Part shown: in pieces, positions 9,755-19,385 of the stretch
Numbering within the stretch: the stretch's first letter is position 1
How the letters are laid out: each line of letters starts with the position of its first letter
NCBI GenBank assembly: GCA_031254645.1
Contig: JAIRUA010000017.1
Coordinates: 124,001-188,000, forward strand
DNA from: Dysgonamonadaceae bacterium
GTDB taxonomy: Bacteria > Bacteroidota > Bacteroidia > Bacteroidales > Dysgonomonadaceae
DNA: 64,000 nt
Direction of reading: 5' to 3'
The notes under the pieces: model-generated
The model's input: the letters and a program-made list of their open reading frames with translations, nothing else
Told to the model about the DNA's origin: nothing
Database searches by the model: none
Made by a program: the position numbers and the translations under genes

Positions 9755-12700
9755 ATGAGGCACTTTAAAACATTTTTCACAAAAGGGATACTATCTCTAC
9801 TGTTTGCCATAAGCAGTATGATGTATTCTCAAGAGACATTGTCCCAAAACACAGTAACGGGAACAGTGAAAGACAATATGGGAGAACCTTTAATCGGTGT
9901 GGCAGTTCAAGTAAGAGGAACAAGCACCGGTACGGTTACCGATATGGACGGGCGTTATACGCTTGTCGGCGCAAATGCCAACGCAACATTGGCATTTTCA
10001 TACGTTGGATTTACTACGCAAGAGATAGAACTCAATGGTCGTAGAACGTTGGACGTAATCCTTTTAGAAACAAGTGAAACATTGGACGAAATTGTGGTAG
10101 TTGGTTTCGGTACACAACGAAGAATTAGTGTGAGTGCAGCCGTGTCTCAAATTGATGGCTCGGAATTGCTAAAAGCACCAACAGCAAACATCACTAATCT
10201 GCTCGGCGGACGATTGCCGGGTGTTGTCAGTTTACAACAGTCGGGGCAGCCCGGATCGGATGGTGCAGCTCTTTTGGTACGCGGATCAAGTGCCAAGTAT
10301 ATTGTAGATGGCATACCTCGCAGTATTTCCGAAATTGACCCGAATGACATTGCCAGCATTTCGGTTTTGAAAGATGCCTCTTCTGCCGCTGTATATGGTT
10401 TGGACGCGAGTGCTGTTATCATCGTTACCACAAGAAGAGGCGCGGAGGGTACTTCACGCATTACATTCACAGGAACTTATGGAGCAAGCACAAATGCTCA
10501 GATGCTGCAAATGTTAGATGGACCTCAATATGCGTATTGGTACAACAAAGCTCGCGAATTAGACGGTGACACGCCCATTTTTTCTTCCACTCACGTGCAA
10601 AAAATGTTGAATAACGAAGATGGTTGGGGAAACACTGATTGGTATGCAAAAACATTCGGTGTCGGAACAAATTCTAACGTGAATGTAAATGCCAGCGGAG
10701 GTACCGACAGAATTAAATATTTCGTATCGCTCGGTAATTTCAATCAGACCGGAAATGTAAGCGGATTCGGTTACAATAGAATCAATGCGCGCTCAAACAT
10801 AGATGCCAAAATTGCCAACAATTTATCATTGGCATTCAATTTGAGCGGACGTGTAGAAGAAAGAGAACGTCCATTCTATTCGGCAGCGCCGGGCGATTGG
10901 AATAATATTCCACAACAGGCAATTCGTGCCCTGCCATTTGTTCCCGAAACAATAGACGGATACCCCGTTTCTACCAGAACGGCAAGCTCTTTTGTCAATC
11001 CGTTGGCAGCGTCAGACCTCACAGGCTATCATCGCAGCAGAACAAATGTTGTACAAACGAATTTCTCTTTGAACTACGATGTTCCTTTCATCGAAGGACT
11101 TAGCGCGAAATTTTTATTGGCATATGACTTTTCGGATTTGATGTCGAAACAATTTTCAACACCATATCAGACAATGGTAGCAAATGTTCCAACAAATCCT
11201 GACGGGAACATCTCTTATTCAAAATCTTATGATGCCAGAGGCAATAATGCCAGCTTGACCGAAGGGTTAACTCATTCGCGTTCAACAACCACCAATACGA
11301 GTCTATTCTATACCAACAAGTTTGGATTACACAGTTTGTCGGTATTAGCTTTAATGGAAACTATTCAAGGCAATAACAACAGATTTAGTGCCACCGGCGT
11401 TGGATTCGACATTTTTGCACTTGACGAATTGAATTATGCAACACTGAAAGACAGAACTACAATAGGCGGTATGAGTGGCGAAAATCGTCAAGCAGGATTT
11501 CTTGGCAGACTAAATTATGGTTATGCCGATAAATATCTGTTGGAAGTTTCTACCCGTTATGACGGCTCTTATCTATTCGCAGGCAGAAACATCAGTGGAA
11601 AACGTTGGGTTTTAACTCCGGCAGCTTCTGCGGCGTGGAGAATTTCGGAAGAAGATTGGTTTAAAAATTCTTTTGAAGACACGATCGACAACTTGAAACT
11701 CAGAGGAAGCGTTGGTCTCACTGCACTCACAAACGATTTACCTGCTTATTTCTATCTGAATACATTATCGTTTTTGACAAACAATAATGTCAATATTCCG
11801 GCAGCAGTGATTGGCGGCACGGCAGTAAATGGTCTCAACACATCTAACCCTGCTAACATCAACCTCACGTGGGCAAAATCACTTCAATACAATGCCGGAT
11901 TCGACATTAATATGTGGCAAGGTATGCTCGGATTGGAGTTCGATGTATTTTATAAGTACATTTACGATATTCCGGCACGAATATCAGCCACATATCCCGA
12001 CTCTTTCGGCGGTTTCTTCTATGGTTTTGAAAATTCAAACAAACAAGACCACAAAGGATTTGAGTTTAATTTAACTCATCGAAACAGGATTGGCAATTTC
12101 TCTTACTACGTAGGAATAAACGGCACGTATGCCAAACGCAGGTGGTTGAAATACAACGATTCGGAAAATACGCCCGATTGGCTAAAACTAACCGGAAAAG
12201 AAGTGGGCGCACAAGTGGGTTATATCGCTATGGGATTATTCCAAAGCCAAGAAGAGATTGACAATTGGCCTATTATGCAAGGAAGAGCCGTTAGGGTGGG
12301 TGATATCAAATACCTTGACCGCAATGGCGACGGCGTGATCAGCTACGAACAAGACCGCGGATATGTGGGCAGATCTGCCTATCCCGATTTTATGGGCGGT
12401 ATCACACTTGGCGCCAATTGGAAAGGAATTGATATGTCGATGCTTTGGCAAGCCGCTTTGGGTAGAGATGTAGCTTTAACCGGCGTTTATTCGGACACCT
12501 GGATTATGGATAATACTTCGATGACCAAGCCGTTCTACCACGGTGGAAACTCGCCCGTATATTTGGTAGAAAACTCTTGGACGGAAGAAAACAGAAATGC
12601 TGAATTTCCGCGTTTATCAATCGTTCAAGCAAGTACCAATAACGGCTATTCATCTACTTTCTGGTACAGAAAAGGAGACTATCTTCGCTTGAAAAGTATG

Positions 12701-12898
12701 CAAATTGGCTACAATATACCGCAAAATATCTTGAAAAGTGCAGGAGTAAATGCACTTAGGATATATGTAGAAGGACAAAACCTGCTTACGTTTAGTGAAC
12801 TGACCAAATATAGTATCGACCCCGAACAGCCGGGTGTTTCCAATGGTTATTATCCGCAGCAGAAGGTATATTCTGTAGGTCTCAATCTAACATTCTAA
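9755..12898 (+). CDS. SusC/RagA-family TonB-linked outer-membrane transporter
   Basis: The frame is open from further upstream, but that part overlaps the MFS gene and has no signal peptide. The ATG at 9755 gives a normal start: MRHFKTFFTKGILSLLF followed by a cleavable signal. The resulting 1047-residue protein has a carboxypeptidase-regulatory-like domain (VTGTVKDNMGEPLIGVAV), a plug with ISVLKDASSAAVYGLDASAVI and a barrel ending SVGLNLTF. No STN domain is present. The plug is a little unusual, with DASAVIIVTTRRG where ANGVILITTKRG is typical. It precedes its susD partner by 12 bp. Confidence 0.95.
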   Translation: MRHFKTFFTKGILSLLFAISSMMYSQETLSQNTVTGTVKDNMGEPLIGVAVQVRGTSTGTVTDMDGRYTLVGANANATLAFSYVGFTTQEIELNGRRTLDVILLETSETLDEIVVVGFGTQRRISVSAAVSQIDGSELLKAPTANITNLLGGRLPGVVSLQQSGQPGSDGAALLVRGSSAKYIVDGIPRSISEIDPNDIASISVLKDASSAAVYGLDASAVIIVTTRRGAEGTSRITFTGTYGASTNAQMLQMLDGPQYAYWYNKARELDGDTPIFSSTHVQKMLNNEDGWGNTDWYAKTFGVGTNSNVNVNASGGTDRIKYFVSLGNFNQTGNVSGFGYNRINARSNIDAKIANNLSLAFNLSGRVEERERPFYSAAPGDWNNIPQQAIRALPFVPETIDGYPVSTRTASSFVNPLAASDLTGYHRSRTNVVQTNFSLNYDVPFIEGLSAKFLLAYDFSDLMSKQFSTPYQTMVANVPTNPDGNISYSKSYDARGNNASLTEGLTHSRSTTTNTSLFYTNKFGLHSLSVLALMETIQGNNNRFSATGVGFDIFALDELNYATLKDRTTIGGMSGENRQAGFLGRLNYGYADKYLLEVSTRYDGSYLFAGRNISGKRWVLTPAASAAWRISEEDWFKNSFEDTIDNLKLRGSVGLTALTNDLPAYFYLNTLSFLTNNNVNIPAAVIGGTAVNGLNTSNPANINLTWAKSLQYNAGFDINMWQGMLGLEFDVFYKYIYDIPARISATYPDSFGGFFYGFENSNKQDHKGFEFNLTHRNRIGNFSYYVGINGTYAKRRWLKYNDSENTPDWLKLTGKEVGAQVGYIAMGLFQSQEEIDNWPIMQGRAVRVGDIKYLDRNGDGVISYEQDRGYVGRSAYPDFMGGITLGANWKGIDMSMLWQAALGRDVALTGVYSDTWIMDNTSMTKPFYHGGNSPVYLVENSWTEENRNAEFPRLSIVQASTNNGYSSTFWYRKGDYLRLKSMQIGYNIPQNILKSAGVNALRIYVEGQNLLTFSELTKYSIDPEQPGVSNGYYPQQKVYSVGLNLTF

Positions 12899-12910
12899 AA
12901 AAATAATCGT

Positions 12911-14554
12911 ATGAAAACTAAGACAATATCATATATAACATTGCTGTTTGCCGTATTGATGCTAAACAGTTGTGATAGCTTTCTTGATACTACGCCGAAA
13001 GATAGAATTTCGGATAAATTAGTATGGGAAAATCAGGAAACGGTAACGCTATACGTCAATACTTTCTATGCGTACTTGGATAGATATGGCATTTTTGGTG
13101 CCGACCAATTCAGCGGAAATATGACAGAGGGATTAACCGAAACAATGAAGTATGGCTCTTATGTGCCGGGAAGTCGCGCAGGCGATGCGAATATGTATGT
13201 ATTCACTCCCGAACAGATGTCGCCTACCGGAAACCTTTTGGGCGCTTGGGCAAGAGCATATGAGAGAATCAGACGTGTAAATGAGTTTCTTGTCGGTCTT
13301 GAAACGTATGCCAAATTTGACGAAACAACAACCCAACAGTTCGAAGCGCAAGCACGCTTTTTCAGAGCATTTCTCTATTTTCAATTAGCGAAACGACACG
13401 GGGGTGTTATTCTTTACAGAGATATGAACTTGGAAAGAAACAAAAACCGCTCTTCGGCAGCCGAAACGTGGAATTTGATTGAAGAAGATCTTGACTTTGC
13501 AGCGTTATACTTACCTATAGAATGGGATATGGCAAATAGCGGCAGGGTAACAAAAGGCGCAGCTTATGCGTTCAAATCGAGAGCAATGCTTTATGCCGAA
13601 CGTTGGCAATCGGCAAAAGATGCTGCCGATGCTGTATTTGCATTAAATAAATATGCTCTGACAGACAAATATGAAGATGCGTGGAAAGGAAAAAACTCGG
13701 AATCAGTACTCGAATACAACTATTTAGTAACTGAACCCAACCACTCTTTTGACAAAGATTATTCCACATTCGGCGAAATCATTAACCAAGGTGGAAGCGG
13801 TACTCCGACCCAAGAAATGGTGGAAGCATATGAATCAAAAAACGGACAGATAGTAGATTGGTCGCCTTGGCACGTAGCAGGTGGAACTACTGCGCGTCCG
13901 CCATACGCCGACTTGGATCCTCGTTTTCACGCTACCGTTATTTACAATGGTTCGGTATGGCAAGGCAGAGTAATGGAAAATTCTGTGGGCGGCACCAATG
14001 GTCGATATATGGCATACAGAGAAGATACTTACGCACAGGGACGCACAACCACCGGATATTATTTGAGAAAATTGAGAGACGAAAACCTGAGAGATTTGGT
14101 TACTTTTCTCAGTTCGCAAACAATGGTAGAAATCCGGTTGGCGGAAGTGTATCTGAATAGAGCTGAAGCCAATTTCAGATTAAATGCTTCTTCCGGAACG
14201 GTATTGGCAGACATCAATGCCGTAAGAGCAAGAACGGGCGTAAGTTTACCGCCGAAAACAGGTTTATCCGGCAATGCACTATTCCAAGCCATTCGTCAAG
14301 AAAGAAGAATAGAACTGTCATACGAAGGTCATCTCTATTGGGATATGCGCCGTTGGAGGCTTGCACACATAGAGTACAATAACTATCGTGTACACGGTAT
14401 GAAAATATCGATGAGCGCCGGCGAATATTTATACGAGCGTGTAGATGCTGATTTACAGGATCGCAAATTCTTGCCGAGAACTTATGTTTTACCAGTTCCA
14501 TACAGCGAACTTGCCAACAATTCAGGTATTGAGCAGTACGAAGAATGGAGATAA
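12911..14554 (+). CDS. SusD/RagB-like surface glycan-binding lipoprotein
   Basis: A 547-residue lipoprotein with lipobox LNSC (Cys 21) followed by DSFLDTTPKD, the standard start of mature SusD proteins. QFEAQARFFRAFLYFQLAKRHG and VEIRLAEVYLNRAEANFRL are the usual RagB/SusD helices, and the C-terminal IRQERRIELSYEGHLYWDMRRW is another family hallmark. It is expected to cap the SusC barrel encoded just upstream and to bind the same glycan. Confidence 0.96.
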   Translation: MKTKTISYITLLFAVLMLNSCDSFLDTTPKDRISDKLVWENQETVTLYVNTFYAYLDRYGIFGADQFSGNMTEGLTETMKYGSYVPGSRAGDANMYVFTPEQMSPTGNLLGAWARAYERIRRVNEFLVGLETYAKFDETTTQQFEAQARFFRAFLYFQLAKRHGGVILYRDMNLERNKNRSSAAETWNLIEEDLDFAALYLPIEWDMANSGRVTKGAAYAFKSRAMLYAERWQSAKDAADAVFALNKYALTDKYEDAWKGKNSESVLEYNYLVTEPNHSFDKDYSTFGEIINQGGSGTPTQEMVEAYESKNGQIVDWSPWHVAGGTTARPPYADLDPRFHATVIYNGSVWQGRVMENSVGGTNGRYMAYREDTYAQGRTTTGYYLRKLRDENLRDLVTFLSSQTMVEIRLAEVYLNRAEANFRLNASSGTVLADINAVRARTGVSLPPKTGLSGNALFQAIRQERRIELSYEGHLYWDMRRWRLAHIEYNNYRVHGMKISMSAGEYLYERVDADLQDRKFLPRTYVLPVPYSELANNSGIEQYEEWR

Positions 14555-14565
14555 AATCAAACATT

Positions 14566-16233
14566 ATGAGAACAAAAATAAATACATACATAGTATCATT
14601 GACAATGATTGCATTTTCATTGTTCAATGGTTGCCAGAGTCCTGACGAACTGTTGCCGTCCGTATCCAGAAACGGTATCAACAGTATTGTCGCAGCTTTT
14701 GAGAACGGCGCAGGAGAATTTGTAGGATTAAGCACGGAGGGAAGTAACGAAATTGTGATTCCTATACCCTATTTCTTCCCCGAAAGCAGTAACAATGAAG
14801 TTACACAAGCAATGCTTTCAAAAATGAGAGTAAGAGCAAATCTTGACGACAATGTGATTGTAGAGCCTTCCTTGTTTTTTATGGATTTGACAAAATCGAA
14901 CACGATTACCGTAACAGATCAGCGAAAAGAGAAAAAGCAATACACGGTAAGAGCAGAAGTTAGGAAAAGTAATGCTTGTTTGATAGAAGAGTTTAGCTTA
15001 CCCGAATTAGGATTAACAGGCGTTATCAATCAGCAAGAAAGAACAATTTCGATTGTATCGTTAGACAATTTGCCGCCAACGAGAGCAAATGTTCGTTTGT
15101 CGCATCACGCCACTATTTCGCCCAATCCGGTTACAACCGAAATTGATTACAACAACGAGGTTACTTTTGTTGTAACGGCGCACGATGGCGTAACAACCAA
15201 TACGTACAGAGTAAACAAATCCATTCCGAATAAAATAGATATGGGAATACGTGAAGGCAGCTTCAAAATAATGTTCGAAAAACGACTTGCCAATGACTTG
15301 GGCATCACAACCATTAATATGACAGGCGGAATTGCCGTAACAAAAGATTATGTTGTGCTGAACACTCGTGGCGAAGGAAGCGTTTACATCAACGCCAGAA
15401 CGGGTGTAAAAGTCGGAACAATAGATTTAGGCGCTATCACAGGAGGTTTGACAAACTTCTACAACACAGCCGATAGAGACGGAAATATCTTGATAAACAA
15501 TCTTGCACCAAATGCAGGTACGTTCAAAATATGGAAACTCACATCTGTAACAGGAACACCTGAATTGTTCATCGATTGGGATACATCAGGCTCTACCGCC
15601 ATCGGACGCAAAGTGTCTATCAATGGAAGTATTGACGGAAATGCGATTATCACAGCCGGATTGCACAGCGCAACCAACCAATTTGCGCGCTGGACTGTCG
15701 TAAATGGCGTATTGACTTCGCATACCCCGGAGATTGTTACAATCAGCGGATATTCGTGGTCTAACAACAATGTGGACATTGTATGTACGTCGGACACAGA
15801 CGTTACTGCCGACTACTTCGTGATAGGCTATTCCGACAACCGTTTGGCACGTGTACGAGGAACAACCAATACCGTTGTAGCAGCTCTTAATCAAAACGAT
15901 CCCAACTACATCGGTAATGCCGTAGATTATGTAGAGTTCAACAAAGGAAAATATGTAACTTACAATCACGTTAACAGTTTCACTTGGGGAGCAGCCGATC
16001 AGGTTTGGGTTATTAATGCCGATGGCAACTTCTCGGGGTCGGCATCATCGGTAGCGCTTTGGACATCACCTGCAAATAGGTATGGAGCGAATGCAATAAT
16101 GGCGCCTGTCAATGGAAATGGGACGGGTGATGTAGCATTCCGTGTATCTGATGACGGTTATTTCCTGTATTTCTACTTTATGTTTACCAACGGATATGTG
16201 GTAGGTGTTCAGTTTGATTGTATAGATATGTAG
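14566..16233 (+). CDS. Surface lipoprotein downstream of susD (DUF5018-like, SGBP-like)
   Basis: The best start is the ATG at 14566, which gives a clean lipoprotein signal ending FNGC (Cys 23); an ATG at 14545 overlaps the susD stop but adds a charged leader. The protein has about 555 residues. The N-terminal third looks like repeated beta-sandwich units of the DUF5018 type (for example VTDQRKEKKQYTVRAEV and VTFVVTAHDGVTTNTYRV). The rest (from about 220) reads as a beta-propeller-like or DUF4623-like region with repeated DGNxxI and short beta strands. The position right after susD fits a SusE-like surface glycan-binding protein. The domain names are from pattern memory and would need a profile search. 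Confidence 0.7.
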   Translation: MRTKINTYIVSLTMIAFSLFNGCQSPDELLPSVSRNGINSIVAAFENGAGEFVGLSTEGSNEIVIPIPYFFPESSNNEVTQAMLSKMRVRANLDDNVIVEPSLFFMDLTKSNTITVTDQRKEKKQYTVRAEVRKSNACLIEEFSLPELGLTGVINQQERTISIVSLDNLPPTRANVRLSHHATISPNPVTTEIDYNNEVTFVVTAHDGVTTNTYRVNKSIPNKIDMGIREGSFKIMFEKRLANDLGITTINMTGGIAVTKDYVVLNTRGEGSVYINARTGVKVGTIDLGAITGGLTNFYNTADRDGNILINNLAPNAGTFKIWKLTSVTGTPELFIDWDTSGSTAIGRKVSINGSIDGNAIITAGLHSATNQFARWTVVNGVLTSHTPEIVTISGYSWSNNNVDIVCTSDTDVTADYFVIGYSDNRLARVRGTTNTVVAALNQNDPNYIGNAVDYVEFNKGKYVTYNHVNSFTWGAADQVWVINADGNFSGSASSVALWTSPANRYGANAIMAPVNGNGTGDVAFRVSDDGYFLYFYFMFTNGYVVGVQFDCIDM

Positions 16234-16248
16234 TAATGAGGATTTTTT

Positions 16249-16285
16249 GGAACACAAATTTCAATTATGGAATTTGTGTTCCTTT
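16249..16285 (+). terminator. Hairpin after the surface lipoprotein gene
   Basis: GGAACACAAATT (16249-16260) pairs perfectly with AATTTGTGTTCC (16271-16282) around a 10-nt loop, followed by only three T. The stem is strong and the T tract weak, so it may terminate partly, separating susCD/SGBP expression from the enzyme genes beyond. Confidence 0.55.
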
Positions 16286-16546
16286 CTAAGAGGTTGTTTA
16301 AATTTTTCCAAAAACGCCTGAAAGGCGAAATTTTCATAACCGCAGGTCAAAGCGAAGCGGCGACCTGCGGTAAATGCACCCACGAAACCTCTGCCTGAAA
16401 GGCAGGACATCACCTGTTTTGTCTCGCCTTTCAGGCGATAGGTGTAGGAGGTGTTGCTATCCGCAGGTCGCCGCTTCGCTTTGACCTACGGTTATGAAAA
16501 TCTGGCTTTTCAAGCCAATCAACATAAATTTAAAACATCCTCTAAG
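16286..16546. repeat. Palindromic MITE/REPIN-like element
   Basis: About 260 bp with imperfect terminal inverted repeats: CTAAGAGGTTGTTTAAATTT at the left and, inverted, CTTAGAGGATGTTTTAAATTT-like sequence at the right (ends at 16286 and 16546). Inside, two inverted arms of about 55 bp (16315-16370 and 16461-16516) are nearly identical, and each folds on itself through CCGCAGGTC/GACCTGCGG. Four short hairpins of the form GCCTGAAAGGC or its inverse also occur. There is no coding frame. Two REP-like hairpins in inverted order with terminal repeats fit a non-autonomous mobile element. No transposase is in the window. Confidence 0.7.
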
Positions 16547-16570
16547 ACAACCATTTAATAATATTTTGTA

Positions 16571-17947
16571 ATGAAACTAAATTATTTTTTAATTTACTGT
16601 CTCGCATTGATTATCTCTTTTTCAACCCTTTCCACCTCGTGTGATAAAGGGAAAAAAGAGTATCCTTGGGAATGGGACGATGACGAAAAAGTATCGGAAA
16701 AACCCCGATATATTTGGATAGATGCGGCAGCCAATTTTCCTGACTTTGCCGACAGCAAAGAAAATATCCGTCGCGACTTGACAATTGCAAAAAATGCAGG
16801 TTTTACTGACATTGTTGTTTGTGTTCGTCCCAATTCGGGCGATGCACTTTTCAGAACATCAAGAATAGCACAAGTAGAATGGCTCGGTGCGTGGCTACCG
16901 GCAGGGTATACCAAAATAACCCGAACCGCCACGTGGGATTATCTGCAAGCCTTCATTGATATCGGGCATGAACTTGGATTAAAAGTGCACGCAAGTATCA
17001 ATACTTTTGTTGGTGGCAATCTTACTTCACTCGGCGGAAGCGGAATGTTATTTAGAGACCCCACTAAAAGAGAGTGGGCAACACAATTGCTCACATCAAC
17101 AGGAATAAAAAATACATTAGACGAAGGAAGCAGCGGTGCGAAGTTTTTCAATCCGGTCAGCGAAGATGTTCAAAACTTTCTGCTTGGCTTGATAGAAGAT
17201 TTAGCGAGCTACAAAGATCTGGACGGAATTTTCTTGGATAGAGGTCGTTTTGATGATATTAACAGCGACTTTTCGGACTATTCAAGGGAGAAATTCGAAA
17301 ATTTCCTGGGCTATTCCATTCAAAATTTTCCGGGCGATGTGATGAATGCCAATATAACAGCAGGGAATCTTCCCGCCACTTTGCCCACTTATTTCAAACA
17401 ATGGTTGGAATTTCGTGTGAAAACTATTCACGACTTTATGGAAAAAGCGCAGAAAACAGTGAAAACAAAAAATCCGGAAATGAGTTTTGGCGTTTATGTC
17501 GGTGGTTGGTATTCTACCTATTACGGCGTGGGTGTTAATTGGGCAAGTCCCGACTATAACACGGCAGCCGCTTTTCCCGCTTGGGCAAATGCCAATTATA
17601 AAAACTACGGTTATGCCGACCACATGGATGTCATTCTGATTGGCGCTTATGCTGCACCAACAAGTATCTTTGGAACAACCGAATGGACAGTGCAAGGTTT
17701 TGTAACCAATGCCAAAAATAAAATCAGAAATGATGCACTTGTCATTGGTGGTCCTGATGTGGGAAACGGCGCTTGGGCAACAACGGATATTCACGTGGTC
17801 AATCGAGCGATAACCGAATCGGTAGATGCCGCTATCAATGCCGGCGATGGTTATTTCTTATTCGATATGATACACCTTAAACAAAAAAATCAATGGCAAT
17901 ATGTGAAAGCAGGCATTGATAAATATTTGGAATCAGTAAAAAAGTAA
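16571..17947 (+). CDS. GHL10-like glycosidase lipoprotein (copy 1)
   Basis: A 458-residue lipoprotein (Cys 24 after LSTS). The mature part reads as a TIM barrel of the glycosyl-hydrolase-like 10/alpha-amylase-like group: RYIWIDAAANFPDF on the first strand, GFTDIVVCVRPNSGDALF, GLKVHASINTFVGGN, and DLDGIFLDRGRFDDI, whose Asp is at the place of the catalytic nucleophile in related barrels. The C-terminal DGYFLFDMIHLKQKNQW closes the barrel. It is a clear paralogue of the gene at 19386 and lies 4 bp before the phosphoesterase. Substrate unknown; activity is inferred from fold. Confidence 0.75.
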   Translation: MKLNYFLIYCLALIISFSTLSTSCDKGKKEYPWEWDDDEKVSEKPRYIWIDAAANFPDFADSKENIRRDLTIAKNAGFTDIVVCVRPNSGDALFRTSRIAQVEWLGAWLPAGYTKITRTATWDYLQAFIDIGHELGLKVHASINTFVGGNLTSLGGSGMLFRDPTKREWATQLLTSTGIKNTLDEGSSGAKFFNPVSEDVQNFLLGLIEDLASYKDLDGIFLDRGRFDDINSDFSDYSREKFENFLGYSIQNFPGDVMNANITAGNLPATLPTYFKQWLEFRVKTIHDFMEKAQKTVKTKNPEMSFGVYVGGWYSTYYGVGVNWASPDYNTAAAFPAWANANYKNYGYADHMDVILIGAYAAPTSIFGTTEWTVQGFVTNAKNKIRNDALVIGGPDVGNGAWATTDIHVVNRAITESVDAAINAGDGYFLFDMIHLKQKNQWQYVKAGIDKYLESVKK

Positions 17948-17951
17948 TACA

Positions 17952-19379
17952 ATGAATATTAGAAATCTTTGTATCGTTATAGCTGTTTTTGTTTGGAATA
18001 CTTCCGCAAACGCGCAAGAAATTCGCGGAAAAGTACATTCCGGTGAAACAGGTCTCAGCGGAGTTGTCGTTACCGACGGTTTTTCTTGTGTAACAACCAA
18101 TTCTGAAGGCGAATACACGCTTCAATTGGATAGAAACGCTCGATTTGTCTATCTTTCAACACCGTCGGGATATTTACCGAAAGTAGAAAACAGCACCATT
18201 CCGCTTTTCTACAAAGAGATTGAAAAAGATGTGTTTGAGTATAATTTTGAACTTCTCCGAAACCCAAAAGACGATGCGCATCATCGTTTTATCGTACAAA
18301 CCGATGTGCAAATAGCAGATCCTACTGAACTGAATCGGTACAAAGAATTTATGTTGAAAAGTGTCGATTTTGTAAAACAATTTTCTGATGTTGATATTTT
18401 CGGTTTCGATTGTGGTGATATTTCGGGCGATAATTTGGGCATCATTCCGAAATATTTAGATGCCGTTTCGGTTTTGGATATCCCCATTTATCGAGCTATC
18501 GGCAATCACGATATGAATTACAACGGTAGAACGCACGAAACATCATTTCAATCATTTGAAGGAAGTTTCGGACCCACATGCTATTCTTTTAATAGGGGAA
18601 GTGCGCATTATATCGTGCTCAACAACGCGTTTTTCATCGGACGTGAGTATTTCTACATCGGTTATATCGACGAGAATACGTTCCAATGGCTCGAACAAAA
18701 CCTGTCGTTCGTTGAACACGATACACCTGTATTTGTTGTTTTGCACATTCCGACACGTTTAACAGCCGATAATACGCCGTTTGCGTTCAATCAGTCAGAA
18801 ATGGCTGCGCAAACCATCAACGCACGGGCACTATATGAATTGCTAAAGCCCTATTATGTCAATATCATTTCCGGACATATGCATTACAGCTTGAATGTTG
18901 AACACAACGAAAGATTATTCGAGCACATCACACCCGCCGTTTCGGGCGCGTGGTGGCAAGGCGATGTTAATCTCGACGGAACGCCAATGGGATTTGTTGT
19001 GTATGAAGTGAACGGAAACGATGTTACGTGGATTTACAAGGGATTTGAACACCCAATTGACCGCCAATTCAAAGTATATGAAGCGGGAATTTATGAAGAA
19101 TTTCCCGATGACATCGTTGTCAATGTTTGGAATTGGGACTCGCAATGGAAAGTTGAATGGTTTGAAGACGGAGTAGCAAAAGGAGAAATGACACGTTTTT
19201 CGGGTTTTGATGCAGATGCCGTAGAAATGTGTTCGCGAGAATTGAGATACAGTTGGATTTCGCCCGCAAAAACCGACCGTTTGTTTAAGGCAACGCCCGA
19301 TAATAAAAATGCTCAAATAAAAATTCGAGTTACAGACCGTTTTGGAAATGTGTTTGAAGAAACAATATTAAATAACTAA
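17952..19379 (+). CDS. Secreted calcineurin-like metallophosphoesterase
   Basis: A 475-residue protein with a signal peptide (about 1-21, ending NANA). Residues about 23-95 form a small carboxypeptidase-regulatory/MetallophosN-type beta domain, then a calcineurin-like phosphoesterase domain with VQTDVQIAD, DCGDISGD, IGNHDMN, VVLHIP and SGHMHY as the metal-ligand motifs, and a C-terminal beta domain as in MetallophosC. The first motif is DVQ rather than D-x-H, which is usual for this three-domain Bacteroidota subgroup. It is probably periplasmic or secreted. It sits between two GHL10 paralogues with gaps of 4 and 6 bp, so it acts in the same pathway, perhaps on a phosphorylated glycan (inference). 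Confidence 0.88.
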   Translation: MNIRNLCIVIAVFVWNTSANAQEIRGKVHSGETGLSGVVVTDGFSCVTTNSEGEYTLQLDRNARFVYLSTPSGYLPKVENSTIPLFYKEIEKDVFEYNFELLRNPKDDAHHRFIVQTDVQIADPTELNRYKEFMLKSVDFVKQFSDVDIFGFDCGDISGDNLGIIPKYLDAVSVLDIPIYRAIGNHDMNYNGRTHETSFQSFEGSFGPTCYSFNRGSAHYIVLNNAFFIGREYFYIGYIDENTFQWLEQNLSFVEHDTPVFVVLHIPTRLTADNTPFAFNQSEMAAQTINARALYELLKPYYVNIISGHMHYSLNVEHNERLFEHITPAVSGAWWQGDVNLDGTPMGFVVYEVNGNDVTWIYKGFEHPIDRQFKVYEAGIYEEFPDDIVVNVWNWDSQWKVEWFEDGVAKGEMTRFSGFDADAVEMCSRELRYSWISPAKTDRLFKATPDNKNAQIKIRVTDRFGNVFEETILNN

Positions 19380-19385
19380 TTAAAA

